Positions 11,988 through 23,128 of a DNA stretch of 64,000 nucleotides are shown one piece after another. Numbering within the stretch: position 1 is the stretch's first letter; every line of letters begins with the position of its first letter. The position numbers and the translations under genes are program-made. A model generated the notes under the pieces. It was not told the DNA's origin, searched no databases, and saw only the letters and a program-made list of their open reading frames with translations. The stretch is from Lomentospora prolificans (taxonomy: Eukaryota > Ascomycota > Sordariomycetes > Microascales > Microascaceae), in NCBI GenBank assembly GCA_029532625.1, contig JARFXM010000006.1, positions 1,674,001 through 1,738,000 of the forward strand, given 5' to 3'.

Positions 11988-14124
11988 GCGCGTGTGCTGG
12001 ATCGCTATTCTTGTGCGCTTGGGTCGGTGACATGGCCGTAGGGTAAGGAAGGCCCGAAGCCCGACCACAATGGTGACCGCAGTTCCGACCCTGTGACGGA
12101 ATCATGGAATCTTCGAATCCTTGGGACCCCCGGCGGATTTTGTCGGGCCTGCCGCTTCCCGCCTTACAGGCCGGATAAGTGGAGGCAGTCATTGCCTTCG
12201 GCTCTTGCGTGGGAGGCAACCCATAGGGCTTAGAATCACCAGCCCGGCGTAGTTATCCATGTCTAAGACTTTTGTTGTCTACTTGGGGGCTTTGCGAAAA
12301 ATAGGCTGCTGGATTGTTCCACTCCAGCTTCCATCAGTTTGAATCGACGGTTGGGCAGGTAGCGCTGAGAGCCCACGTGAGGACCATGAGAGCCAGGCCA
12401 TGTGACGTCCAGCTGTCAAGGCCGGAACAACTCAGGACGATTGTGGACCTATATCCACGTTTACACTTAACTAGGTCTCAGTGAGGGGTTCCAGGCACTA
12501 GATATGGAGGGCCTATGGAATAGGTTGGGCATGCTGGTGGTGGTTTCGTTTCGGGAGCCATCAATCCATATGTTGTGAGCGCTCGAGTGCCAGCATGAGC
12601 TTGGGCGCACTAGTAAAGGCCAGGCAGCACGCCAGGCGTCTGGTCCTATAGCGCCATTCATCCTCAACAATGAACTGAATTCCAATTGTAGCTGGCAAGC
12701 CGCCAGCGAGCCACCTGCCTGCCAACGCCTGGTGGCTTCTCTCTCTTAGCCCGGCGGAAATTCGGCAAAGCCTGGCCTTGCACTGTCCTTCAGAACTACT
12801 GTATTCCTGAGGCACGACTTACAAGTCGTACAAGTCGTCTGCAACCAGTCGCCCTTCCTGTCCGTCAAGCTTGTACCAGAGCCAGTCATTTCTGCCCCAG
12901 ACCAGGCGCTCACCAATCAAAGGCGCGGGCTTCACCCAACGCGCTTGCGTCTGACATTAGAAGTCAACCTCTCCTGCACCATTGGGCAAGCCCGACCAGA
13001 GCAATCACGACAGCCTCTCGTTTGCCCAATTCCCTCCCCCGACAAGACGGCACTGCCTCACCATCTCTCCAGTATCGCCGCCCCCAGTCGCCGGTGTTCC
13101 TCCGCTGCCCCATCCTCCTGTCCTCCCTACGCCAGCCTATTCGCTACCCGCGGCAGCCATGAACTTGCCTGGCGTTTGTCGCTGGGGCGCCAGTCTTATC
13201 GCCCGCACTGAGCCCAGTCGAACTAAAGTGCATCCCTCCCTTCTCCGCCCAGCTGCGACGATGGAGCCACCAAACAGGCGACAGTGAGTGCATTGATGGC
13301 GGTACCATTTCTGGGACCCCCTCTCCCCCCCCAAGGGGGAGTCTCTTGGGCTACAGCGCTGGCCTTTGGCTCCCGATTTCCGAGAGTGGTCCCCATTAGC
13401 CCGCAAGAGCTTGGCCAGATGTCCATCGGGCCCAGTTTGATAGGGTCACAATGCATTGTTTCTACTTGAAGAAATATCAATGATGCGTTTCTAATCCCCC
13501 CCGCCTGGCAAACAAAACCTGCAGATAGTCGTCCGTCCGTATGGTACCAAGAGAAGCCGGAATGGCTCGAGTTTAGCCCGAGCAGCTAAGAATACTTCCT
13601 GGCCAGGCAAGCATAGCCCGGCGCTGCGTTGCTGAATGAAAAGATTTCTTCCTTGCTCTGTTTCTATTGGGTTGAAGCTCTTTCGCTGATAACCCGTCGC
13701 GAATCCTATGTGCTCATGTGGTCTTTGTTCTTCGCTCGTCACCCCAGTCGTTCCATTTCCTTCTGTCGTGGCCGCATGCTTTTTGTCCTTTTCCTATAGT
13801 GATTCCTTTCTTCTCTCCAAACCTCCAGCTCTCTCTCTTCCCCGTTCTCTTTAAAATCAGTCAGATCACATATACACTTGCTTTATATTCTCTAGACGTC
13901 TTTACTTGATTCGAAACAAAGTAGATGCACTTTTGTCTTCCCTCGCTACCTTGATACACTCAACTGGGTCATACAGATCCTCAGATCGGACGTTAACTCA
14001 ACTTTTACTACCAACAACCTTTTCCAAGCAGAGCTTCATAACAATCGTCGGATCGCGCACTAGATCGCTCCCTTGAGCGCACGGCGAATATTATTCACCC
14101 CGCGGAGTAGGAGATCGTCGCGCC

Positions 14125-14138
14125 AAAAAAAAAAAAAA
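14125..14138 (+). promoter_or_regulatory. poly-A leader directly abutting a start codon
   Basis: Fourteen A residues end exactly at the ATG at 14139. An upstream ATG at 14073 is in the same frame and would add 22 residues ending in four lysines read from this A tract. The downstream ATG is preferred because it begins a clean signal peptide. The A tract could affect ribosome loading or poly(A)-binding protein binding; that is inference. Confidence 0.6.
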
Positions 14139-15362
14139 ATGTTGACTCTTCCTGCCGGCGTCAGAGCTCTGCTGCTCTATGCCCTTCTTACGCCGACCTA
14201 TGCTATGCCCTCTAGGACTCTCTTCCTGAGGCAATCCACATGTCCCGCCGAGCAGGTATCCTGCCCGTCGGGAGTTCCCGAAAACTTCTGCTGTCCGTCA
14301 GCACACAAGTGCATTTCCCTAGCAGGCGAGACAACGGTGGTGTGCTGTCCTGATGGCGCCACATGCCAGCAAATCGAGCCCATCCCCTGCAATCTAGAAC
14401 TCCAAGACGTGGAGAAGAACCCCGATGCTAAAATCAAGACGACGGCGTTGACTAGCGAGCTTGCCAAGTGTGGAAACTCCTGTTGTCCGTTTGGATATAC
14501 CTGCAATGACCAAGGGAGGTGCATTATGGGTGAAGACCAATCTACCCCCCCGCCCGGTGCGTCGAACGGGTCGCCCGCGCGCACATCCACGGCCACCACC
14601 CAAAGCCCTTCGTCAACGAGCACCGACTCTGCTGAGAAAAACAAGGACGACGACGGCGAAGCAGACGAAGACAAAGAAGACAAAGCCTTCCCTACCACCG
14701 CCGTTATAGTCGGCGTCCTTCTCGGTGTCCTCGGGCTCGTCTCCGTCATCGTCTTCCTCCTCATCTGGCGTTCCAAGCGCCGCAAGCAGTCTGCCGCCAA
14801 CGCCGAGAAGTCGTCGAGTGTGCGCCACTCCAAGGCTTCATCCTCCTTTGGCAACATCATCAGCGAGCCTATTATTAACCATGATGCCTTCCGCACGGAC
14901 TTTATCCGCAAGCCCGAATCCTCCCACTCTGCCTCTCTTTCGGGCTCGGACCGCCTCTCTCGCATGTTTAACCGGAACCGGGACTCTCAAGTTTCACCCG
15001 TCTCGCCGTCAGGCTCCACCACCCTCCCTGGTTCCGCAGGTAGCAACCACGGCGACGTGGCCCCGATGGGTACTGCGATCCCTATCCCGCCCATCCGCAC
15101 CATGAGTAACGCGCGGCGGACTCCGAAGCCCGTCACCCCGAGGATGCAGCGCGAACCCAGCAGCGAGAGCATCAACATCTTCGCCGCGCCGGGAACAGTA
15201 GAGCGTGGCAACGGCAGGCCATTGACGCAGGCCACAACGTTTACCGATATGATGGACCAGGCCGAGCTTGGCCCCATACACAAGGGGAAGGGATATGTTC
15301 CCTCGCCCCTGAACCTAGCGCCGAGAGACAATACCTCTAGAGATCGTTCCCGGTGGCAATAA
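14139..15362 (+). CDS. cysteine-rich single-pass membrane protein, sensor-like
   Basis: A single exon gives 407 residues from the ATG at 14139. Residues 1-22 form a hydrophobic signal peptide (LLLYALLTPTYA). The mature N-terminus has 14 cysteines, several as adjacent pairs (FCC, VCC, SCC), so it is probably a disulfide-bonded extracellular module. A Ser/Thr-rich and then acidic stalk (about 140-180), likely O-glycosylated, leads to one transmembrane helix at about 187-209 (AVIVGVLLGVLGLVSVIVF), followed by a stop-transfer RSKRRK and a Ser/Pro-rich cytoplasmic tail of about 190 residues. The layout matches fungal type I surface proteins of the Mid2-like/wall-sensor kind, but I do not recognise a specific ortholog and ligand or signalling is unknown. 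It converges with the F-box gene, with 874 bases between stops. The start is chosen on the signal peptide; a longer 429-residue form from 14073 would bury it. Confidence 0.88.
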   Translation: MLTLPAGVRALLLYALLTPTYAMPSRTLFLRQSTCPAEQVSCPSGVPENFCCPSAHKCISLAGETTVVCCPDGATCQQIEPIPCNLELQDVEKNPDAKIKTTALTSELAKCGNSCCPFGYTCNDQGRCIMGEDQSTPPPGASNGSPARTSTATTQSPSSTSTDSAEKNKDDDGEADEDKEDKAFPTTAVIVGVLLGVLGLVSVIVFLLIWRSKRRKQSAANAEKSSSVRHSKASSSFGNIISEPIINHDAFRTDFIRKPESSHSASLSGSDRLSRMFNRNRDSQVSPVSPSGSTTLPGSAGSNHGDVAPMGTAIPIPPIRTMSNARRTPKPVTPRMQREPSSESINIFAAPGTVERGNGRPLTQATTFTDMMDQAELGPIHKGKGYVPSPLNLAPRDNTSRDRSRWQ

Positions 15363-16236
15363 ACCTTCCCCCTACGATCAAAGCGGATCCGACATCGTCT
15401 ATACAGTAATGGGATGTGGCCTACCTCCACATCTGCAACTTTCTTTTACTTGTTCCTCCACGGTCTTTTTTTCTCCTCCCGTTTAGCTGGTGGACGACAG
15501 GACAGAGCATAGCAAGGATGCATCCAGACAACACTTTCTTTTTATTATTACTTACTACTTAAAATCCTCGCGGAGGTTCAGAACAGCACGCCCCTACATA
15601 TATGTACAAGTTGAGGAAACATTTTTGTTATTTTTAACCATATGAGGGCGAACCGGGAGTTTGGTTTCCTTCTAGGAACGTTGGTCCTGGCGTCACTAGA
15701 CTTATTCGTTTTCCTTTCGTTTCGGGCGTGGTTTTCTTGGGAGCATGCGCGGCAATCTAGTTTGTCTTTTTTAATACCCTTCCCCCTTCTGTTCATCAGG
15801 CTGCCAAAATTCGATAGCAATGCCACAGGTTTACCACATACAAAGCGCCACCACTCGTCGCTCTTACATGAGCACATGAATACGCTGTGAAGTCAGAAAG
15901 TAGTATAATAGGAGTCTAACTGGTGAATTAGACTGCCTGAGATATATATCCATCATTAAAAAGTCTTTAGTTCCAGTCTGCGGAGAGGTATCATGACAAG
16001 TTCTCCTCTCCCCTTCACTTACACCGGTTTTTTGTGCTATCACCACCCACTATTATCACCGTCCTCAAAAAACACCAAGACATTCATAGTATCCAAATCT
16101 CATAGGTGAGTCAGGACGAGCTACGAGACCCCCAAAGCGGGATTCGAATGATAAACGATCTAACAAAAACGAGTGGTATATCCTCCCAGAAATCAAGAAG
16201 AAAAAAAAAATAAAGCAAGTGGCTCGGCAACATCCG
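15363..16236. other. convergent intergenic spacer
   Basis: This lies between two stops facing each other and should hold both 3' ends. It is relatively AT-rich with an A run at 16199-16210. No gene seen. Confidence 0.6.
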
Positions 16237-19200
16237 TTACATAATGATACACTTCTTATCCTTCCCCTTATCGTCGCCAAGCACATAGTCGTAAGCGTCG
16301 TTCCAACCCATCAGTGCGCCGGTGGCCTCCGCTGCCCCTCCCCGCTTCCTCGCAGCGAATGCGCCTCCGTTCTTCGCGCCCGGCATCTTGCCTCTCCGCC
16401 TCTCCTTGACGCTCCTGGCTACGCTCCTTCTGGAGGCGGTGCGCCGAACGATGCGGCTGCGGCGACGGTGCATTTTAGCCTGTCTTGAAGATACCGAGGG
16501 GTTGTGACCCAGCTGCGTGTTGTAGTAGGATTCTATGCGGTCGATTGACGGACCCGGCACGCCCGGTTCTGTTCGGGGCTGTGGACGACGCGGTGTTGGT
16601 GCGAAGACTGGTGTCTCCGACCGACGCTGGGATGGGTTGCGTTCGGGGGGGTCGTATGCACCCGACACACCTGTCGGTGTACTAATTATGAGAGGTTGGT
16701 CAGGGGGCGAGGGAGGTCGATGCCAAGCCCCTGGGGTCATGATGCGCGGGTGCGGGTTCGTAGCGTTGGTAGCGGATGACGGTTCGGCGACTGCCCCGGG
16801 CACTACGGGCAACCAAGATGCAGTCATAGACCTAAAGTTTTCGGCACGCGCAGGGGCGGACCGGGGGTATCCAGCAACGTCTTCACTTGGCACCTGGTTC
16901 GACTCCAATATACTCAAGAGCGAATTGGGAGCACCCGCCTGAGGTCGTGCAGCTAAAGGAGTCAGATCGCTTCTGCTTTCTCTAGGGAAGGTCGCGCTGT
17001 GCCTATTACTGAACCCCGCTGTGGACAACGTAGGCGACGGAATGTGCAGATCTAGAATAGGTGCTCCTCCTCTCCGTGGCGACGACTGCTGCTGTTGCTG
17101 TCTTTGCAGTTGCTGTTCCTCCTGCTGATGCTGAGGGGACCTTTGCGTCTGTTGCGAATTTTGAGAGGATGCCGGGGATTGGGCTTGCACTTCCGCACCG
17201 TTCGACTCCTCGGTCCCGCTTGTCCGCCGCTGTTGCCGTCTCCTGGGAGGGGTCCTCTCGGCCGTGGCAGCCCTAAAGGGGGGATTCAACGCCAGGGGGT
17301 TGGAGTAGGGACCGCGAATACTATACCGGTAAGAAAGCGTCTCGGTAGCTGAGTCACTCACGGGCGATTGGGTCAGTCGGCGGCTCGGCTCGCCATCCCA
17401 GTAGCGCGCAACGCTCGCAGAAGTCGGTGACTGTAACGTCGAGACGGTAAAACGAGCGTCTGAGAAGGTGTCCGAGAGCGGGCGACGACGCTGAGACGAT
17501 GACTCGCTATTGTTCCGTCGTAGCGAGCCGCTCTGTGCCGTCAAGGGGGAAGCACTAGCCATGGAACCCGGGTCGGTGAACTGACGAGGTATCGCTGGTA
17601 CCGGCGGAATACTTCCGATACTGTTAATTCGAGCCCACGAACGCTCGCCTTGCCCCGAAGAGGAGGCGAGCGGGGCATTGTGCGGGTCGGCCAAGTTAGC
17701 AGGTGTAATGGAAGGGTGGCGTAGGAAGGCGGGCAAGTCCATAACGACATCCTTCTGATAAGGCGGCGGAGGAGGAACCCAATTATCAGCGTCACTCTCA
17801 TGGGGGTGCTCGCGCCTGCCATCCGCGCGACGGTACTCGAAACGGACCTCGCGAATGCGCTGGCTCATAGCCGCCGCAGTGGCTGCTCGACGTAAGGTGG
17901 AAACGGAGCGGGGATTGGACTGCGTGTACGGAGCGTCCAAAGCCTCCTGCTCCTCGATAGAATCGACATCGTTATCGTCATTGAAGGCGACTTGGGGTCG
18001 AGGCCGAGCTCTCGGCGGCACTCCGATTCTTCTTGGTTGCAAGGGATCATCATCATCATCGTCCGTGGATAATTGTCGGCGAGGACTAGTTGGAGGAATA
18101 GCCGTGGTAGCCATGCGTTGCAAAGCACCCCGAGAGCCGCCTCGTCGCTGTGCCACAGTGCGTCTTCTTACCAACGCAACCTCGGTGTCGAGGTCGCGTT
18201 GCTCCTCTTCCAAGACTTCGGGGTGGTCGGTGCCGACTTCAATGGTGATGTCCGTCCTCTTGCCATCCTCAAAACCGTAATCAAAATCTAGAAGGGAAAC
18301 GATGCCTCCATCCATAAAGTCAATATCTTCCTCCTCAGTAATGGGCCTGGAGCCGTTGACTCCACGGGCCGTGACTATAAGCCGTTCTTTGGAAGAATGT
18401 CCTCCAAAGCCAGTAACCCACTTCACATGCGTCACCGGTTCCAGCTCGGTAATCTTCTGCCCGGAAATGAGCGTGTTGCGTTGGTTGTCACATAACACCT
18501 GCCACTTGGGAAGTCTCGTGTCTTCGGTGTTGGGCAACCTGGGGACATTTCGGGGGGAGTGACCGCCACTCCGTCTACCAGCGGCTCCTAACAACGCCGC
18601 GCCATCATAGGGGACCATGGATTGGGAGCTGACGGCGGCCAAATCTTCGGGAATACCATAAAGCCAGACCTCCTTGCCCTGAAATCCGGCAGAAACTAGT
18701 TCACCATTATACGACGCCGATGGAAGTGTGCTAGGTAGAAGGGGGGTCTGAGAAGAAGACTTGGGAAGAGGGCCAGTGAAATAGGTCGTGCCATTGCGGA
18801 GGTCGTCTATACGAACAGCGCGGAAGGTCTCGAAGCTACGATCGTAGGTGAAGGTCCAGCTTGCTTCCTCGTTGTCGGAGTCCTGGATAAGAATGGCATG
18901 GCTGCAGTCCCGACTCGAGTTGGGAAATAGGATAGAGGTAGTCCAAAGGGCACTGATGCTATCTTCTGCCATATGGCTCCCCGGATCGTAATATGGAGCC
19001 GTGAGGATAACTGTATTCTGGTGGAGCGAATGCGTGGTGGTGCCGAGGAGCTGGGTACCATCGTGAGAGAAAGCCAGCGAATCCACAGCGTCGCATTTGA
19101 CGGCCCTCTGACTCGTTATGGCGTCGGGGTTCAGAGAGGAAACCTCGATACCACCCTCATACGCAGCGGCAAGAACGCTACCACACGGCGAAAGGGCGAT

Positions 19201-20000
19201 GGTGCGCGGCTTGTGGTCGAGCAGAATGGATTGAACGCGTTTCGGCGGTGAGTTTTTCAAGTCAAAGATGTCAACCTGCATTTCCATGGACAATACAGCT
19301 AGGATGGTAGCGTCGTCCTTGATGCAGGCCGATACGGGGCGACGGAGGATCTTGAGCTCTCTCTTAATGTCGATATCGGGCCCCCGCACATCGATGACAT
19401 ATATACGAGACGAGTTGTAGGCTAGGATGTGATGGCCTTTCGGGGACGGGCTGAAACGCAACCCCTCGCCACCAGGACAAGAGGCGGAGCTGATTGAATT
19501 GGAAATGAGCTTGATGCGCGTCTCGGAGGGTCGCAGATAGGCCTGAAAGAGGTTGCGCTTGACCTCGCGGGCGAAGAGCTTCCGGAATTTGGGAAGCTGT
19601 TCATCCTTGACAAGTGCGGGGGAGAGGGCGGCGTGGCTGGCAGCAAACGACGGACATTTGGAGAGTTGGTGAGCGTAAAGATGGGCCTGCTGCGAGACCC
19701 GTCTCCATTTCGAGTTGATGAGAATGAGGGAGGCGAAGGAATCGGGGTCGGCGAGGAGGAAGATCCTGTATTCATGAGGACTTGTTAGTCTTGTTTGGGG
19801 AGAGCGCTGGGGTACACAGCAGAACACGGTACCGCGTACTGCTGGATTATCTCTTCGGGGAGTCTGTCGAAAGGGGCCTCGCAGAGTTCGCGGCTGTCGG
19901 CAACGGACGAGGCGGTAGAAGAAGAGGCCGACATCGACGGCGTGTCCTCGGTCGGTTGCGGACTAGCACGGGCATCGGAGCCCGGTTCGCCGTCGCCCAT
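16237..20000 (-). CDS. F-box protein with propeller-like region and C-terminal CaaX box
   Basis: Two exons on the minus strand (20000-19840 and 19765-16237) join in phase 2 through a 74-base GT-AG intron to give 1229 residues. The intron splits the F-box (about 44-90): exon 1 ends in FDRLPEEIIQQ and exon 2 continues IFLLADPDSFASLILINSKW. F-box proteins hand substrates to SCF ubiquitin ligases through Skp1. Residues of about 110-480 contain repeated beta-strand-like segments (ILAYNSSRIYVIDV, TIALSPCGSVLAAAYEGGIEV, SLAFSHDGTQLLGTTTHSL) typical of a WD40-like propeller, probably the substrate reader. The C-terminal half is long, disordered, Ser/Pro/Arg-rich, with a Gln-rich patch near residues 920-945. 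The protein ends KDKKCIIM: a CaaX box with Met at X, predicting farnesylation, with a lysine patch before it. F-box proteins with CaaX ends exist in animals (FBXL2, FBXL20), so membrane attachment is plausible but inferred. Ortholog not recognised. Confidence 0.9.
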
Positions 20001-21370
20001 CGTGGGTGCAGTAGAATATATTCGTCGATGGGATGCAGCAAGTTGGTGAGACTAGGGTGTGGAGAAAGAGAGCGCGACATAAGACGAACTAAAATGGAGA
20101 AGAGTGGAGGAGGCTCATGGTGACACAAGGATGGAGGGAATGAACGAAGCGGAAGATGGCGGAGATGACATACAAGCCGAATGACGATTGCCAGCAGGCG
20201 GAGCAAAGGAGGAGGAGGAGGGAGAAAAAAGAACAAGCGAGGAGATGCAGGTTGATGGTATGCACCACAACCTTGGAGAGCCGTACGAGCGGTTGATGTG
20301 AAGCGAAGGGCCAGTCCAGTGATGGCCAGCAATTTGGTTGTGGCCAGCGTCCGACTCGGGGGAAACGAAACGTCAGCAGCCAGCTGTAGGAGTGTTTCGG
20401 TGGGTCATGGTGCTTCCTAAACCTACAACTTGAAGTAATGCTGGCTGAATGTTGGCCACATCCAGCCTGGCGTCGGCCGGCCGTAAAAGACACTGGAGCC
20501 ACACTGGCATCAATGCAGCACGCTCATGCGTAGTACTGGGAATGCTCACTATCCCAATCCACTGGAGCCAAGCTCAGAATCCCGGGCTCGATTCTACTTC
20601 ATAAAATCCATTTGAAACTAGTTATTATTAATATCCTCTCTATCATTTTGACCCAATCTACCGATGGAACTATTTAACGCATGTAGATCGATGCACAGCC
20701 AGACATGCACTCTAGCCGAATTCCCCTTTCTTCCTTGTTCTTGCCGGGGCATGGGCGGAGTAGTCCATTGGGGCGAGGGAGGGCGAGACAGGGAGACAGG
20801 GAGGAGGCTCGAGATGCGTCCTGTTCCCGTTCGGCTAAGCCGGTTGTTCGCTCGAATTCCAGCTTCCACTGGTGCATCACTATAATCTCCGGGGCTTGGA
20901 TACACAGATGCATCAATGAAGTCTACACATGTGGATGCGTGTGTCCCAACCTCAGTTGGTGCCTTTATGGTCAAGATTCCGTACTCGGACAAATATCGTC
21001 CGACACACCCAACCCAACTTCACAGTCAACACCCACACAAACTTGGCTGTGACTGGCGTGACTGGAGCATCCACGCAGCGCCGGGCCTCGCCCAGTTATC
21101 AGTTTGGTTCCCTGCACATGTGCTGTGCTGGCCGATGCGCGCTCCCTCGGACCCTTTGACACTACCCTGCGATGAGCCCATTGACGAGATTGGTCCATCC
21201 AAAAAAAGGTGAAAATCGATCGACAAAAAAGAACAGGACAGGTAATGCCAGATAGATCCACGACAGCACAGGCGAGGACGAGCTGCATCTTCTAAACTAG
21301 GATGGGCTCGGGCAAATCAGGCTTAGCGCTACGACGTGCCCCTCAACTCCAAACGCCGTCACCGAGTAAA

Positions 21371-21384
21371 GATATCCGGATATC
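21371..21384. repeat. perfect 14-base palindrome with TATCCGGATA core
   Basis: GATATCCGGATATC is followed at once by an overlapping ATCCATGGAT palindrome. A second TATCCGGATA-centred palindrome lies at 45293-45306. Inverted CCG/CGG-type sites are what zinc-cluster regulators often bind, but no link is shown here. Confidence 0.7.
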
Positions 21385-22185
21385 CATGGATGTGATGCAG
21401 TGTCTCAGGAGCCAGGGTTGGAATGGGGCGAAGCCAGTATCTTTGGATATTCGAGCGGATCCTTCTGCAGTCTTCGATCTCGGGAGAAGTAGTCAATCAG
21501 TGCGGATCCCCAAAACCATCCGCGTCTTTGGTCCTTGCCAGCCAAGATTAAACCATTTTGAGAAAGCCCGCCGCGATTCCTACTTGTAGTGCCGTCTTAC
21601 TTCCGAGTTTCTGGCCGCGTACGGCACAGAAACCTGAATGCCATCACCATCATCATATATCACCACCACCGCCACCATTTGAACTGTCGCTTATATTGCT
21701 GACCCGTGTAACTCGACCGTACGCTCCAACTTTGCAGTCTGTCTTGGCAACCCGCAAGTCCATTTCAAGACACTGTGCGCGCGTAAGCCGCATTGCGCCT
21801 CGCTGGTGTTGAGATTGCTCCTGTGACATTGGAAGGTTTCTCCGTCGAATTGCAAGTCGCGATTCAGCACCGAGAACTATTGAGGATTGGCGGAGCACGG
21901 CGGCAATCAGGGGGAAGCCGACAGTCCTAAACCAACTGAGAACATTTGATGTAATGAACCTTAATTGTGAGTGACCCAGCTGGAGGCTTCTATTTTTATC
22001 CCTTTGACTCCTTCGCGGACCTGGCCGCCTAATCTCTGCAGCCAGCGATTAATAGAAGTGTACATTGAAATGGACATTGAACAGTTGGGACCGCCAGGCC
22101 TAGCGTGTCTCTTAGCGTATAAACCCCTAAAGTGCCTGCATTGATCAACTAGTGGAACGCTATCAAACTCTCCAGACCATGTGGT

Positions 22186-22221
22186 GACGCATCACCAAGA
22201 CGCATCACCAAGACGCATCAA
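22186..22221. repeat. tandem 13-base repeat, about 2.8 copies
   Basis: The unit GACGCATCACCAA occurs at 22186 and 22199, with a partial third copy at 22212 that matches the first nine bases. It lies about 0.9 kb before the carboxylesterase start, so it could be promoter DNA or simple slippage. Confidence 0.85.
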
Positions 22222-23128
22222 ATTGATCCAGATAGTACATTGCATGGGAAGAATTGTGATGGAGCAGCCAGCTGTCAAAGGCCGTAAACTCCCGTCAATA
22301 ATAACTTGGCTCTAACCACATTAATATTTCCACAAAGGAAGCGAACCTCCAGGAGGGCCACGAGAGAAGCCTTGCCCATCGCTGGTCGTATCAATATGTC
22401 CCCGCATTGTGTCGGTTATCTTCAGCCGAAGATGGAAGGGATCCCTCGTCGGCCCTCGACCGCATCACCAGCTGCGTTGTTCTCTTGGATTTTTATTGTC
22501 GTCTAGACGTTATACAGTAGCCTCGGCTCACTAGCTTCAAGCTGCAGGTTGCCTCAGTATTGCTCAACATCGATCGCCGCCTATCTTTCCGGCCAGGTCA
22601 GAAACCTAGCTAATACTCGTAGAAATTACACCACGGCTCAATCAACCGATCAACACTGCACCCACTTGCTCTCGTGATCGACTAGCCCCTTACCTCATCA
22701 TGAGCCATCAGCACCATATCAGCCTAACCATTTGACCTATTTTGACGTGCTAGCACCTTCTCCCTTAACCACATCCCAGCTCCGACCCCGTCGGAATACC
22801 CACTCAGCTAGGCCGGATAGCAGGAAATCGTCGGGTCGAATCCATGGATGATGCGCCAGTTGCGCCCTCAGTATGGCTCGGAGAGCGACCATGGTTGTGG
22901 GCCCGGATGGTGGTGCGAGTCTGGCTCATCGCGACCTTGGTGATATTCTCCTTGACTGGGGTTTCCCATTTGTACCACTGGACTAACTCTCGCGATCCCA
23001 AACCTAAACCCACGCTCGTAAGTCCCGCATGCTCGCACCTTCCTCCCTTCTCTTGCTCCAGATTCCTTTGCGTTTCCCGCCCAACTTCGCACCAGCGATT
23101 ATGTCCGCTTCAACCATGCCTCAGCACC

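Larger units (their letters stand above)
7237..14138. other. intergenic stretch of 6.9 kb, no gene seen
   Basis: No frame here looks like a known protein. It holds the 3' end of the zinc-cluster gene, several simple repeats (TG-rich 8385-8427, (GA)12 at 9995-10018, G20 at 11295-11314, GCGT units from 11966), a perfect GC hairpin at 9517-9544 and a near-duplicated TATCACTATCATTATT segment around 10237-10272. The last 300 bases or so are pyrimidine-rich and probably hold the promoter and leader of the gene starting at 14139. Confidence 0.55.
20001..23128. other. divergent intergenic region of 3.1 kb
   Basis: This lies between the start of the minus-strand F-box gene and the carboxylesterase start and should contain both promoters. 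The F-box gene's likely leader (20001-20260, read on the minus strand) is pyrimidine-rich. A perfect 14-base palindrome at 21371-21384 and a 13-base tandem repeat at 22186-22221 are noted separately. A frame open from 22844 runs into the esterase and includes a second hydrophobic segment, discussed in the findings. No other gene seen. Confidence 0.55.

Noticed and set aside
14198..14965. 255-codon open frame on the minus strand
   Set aside because: It lies wholly antisense to the cysteine-rich membrane protein, whose signal peptide, cysteine spacing and membrane helix are clear. It is a shadow of GC-biased codon use.
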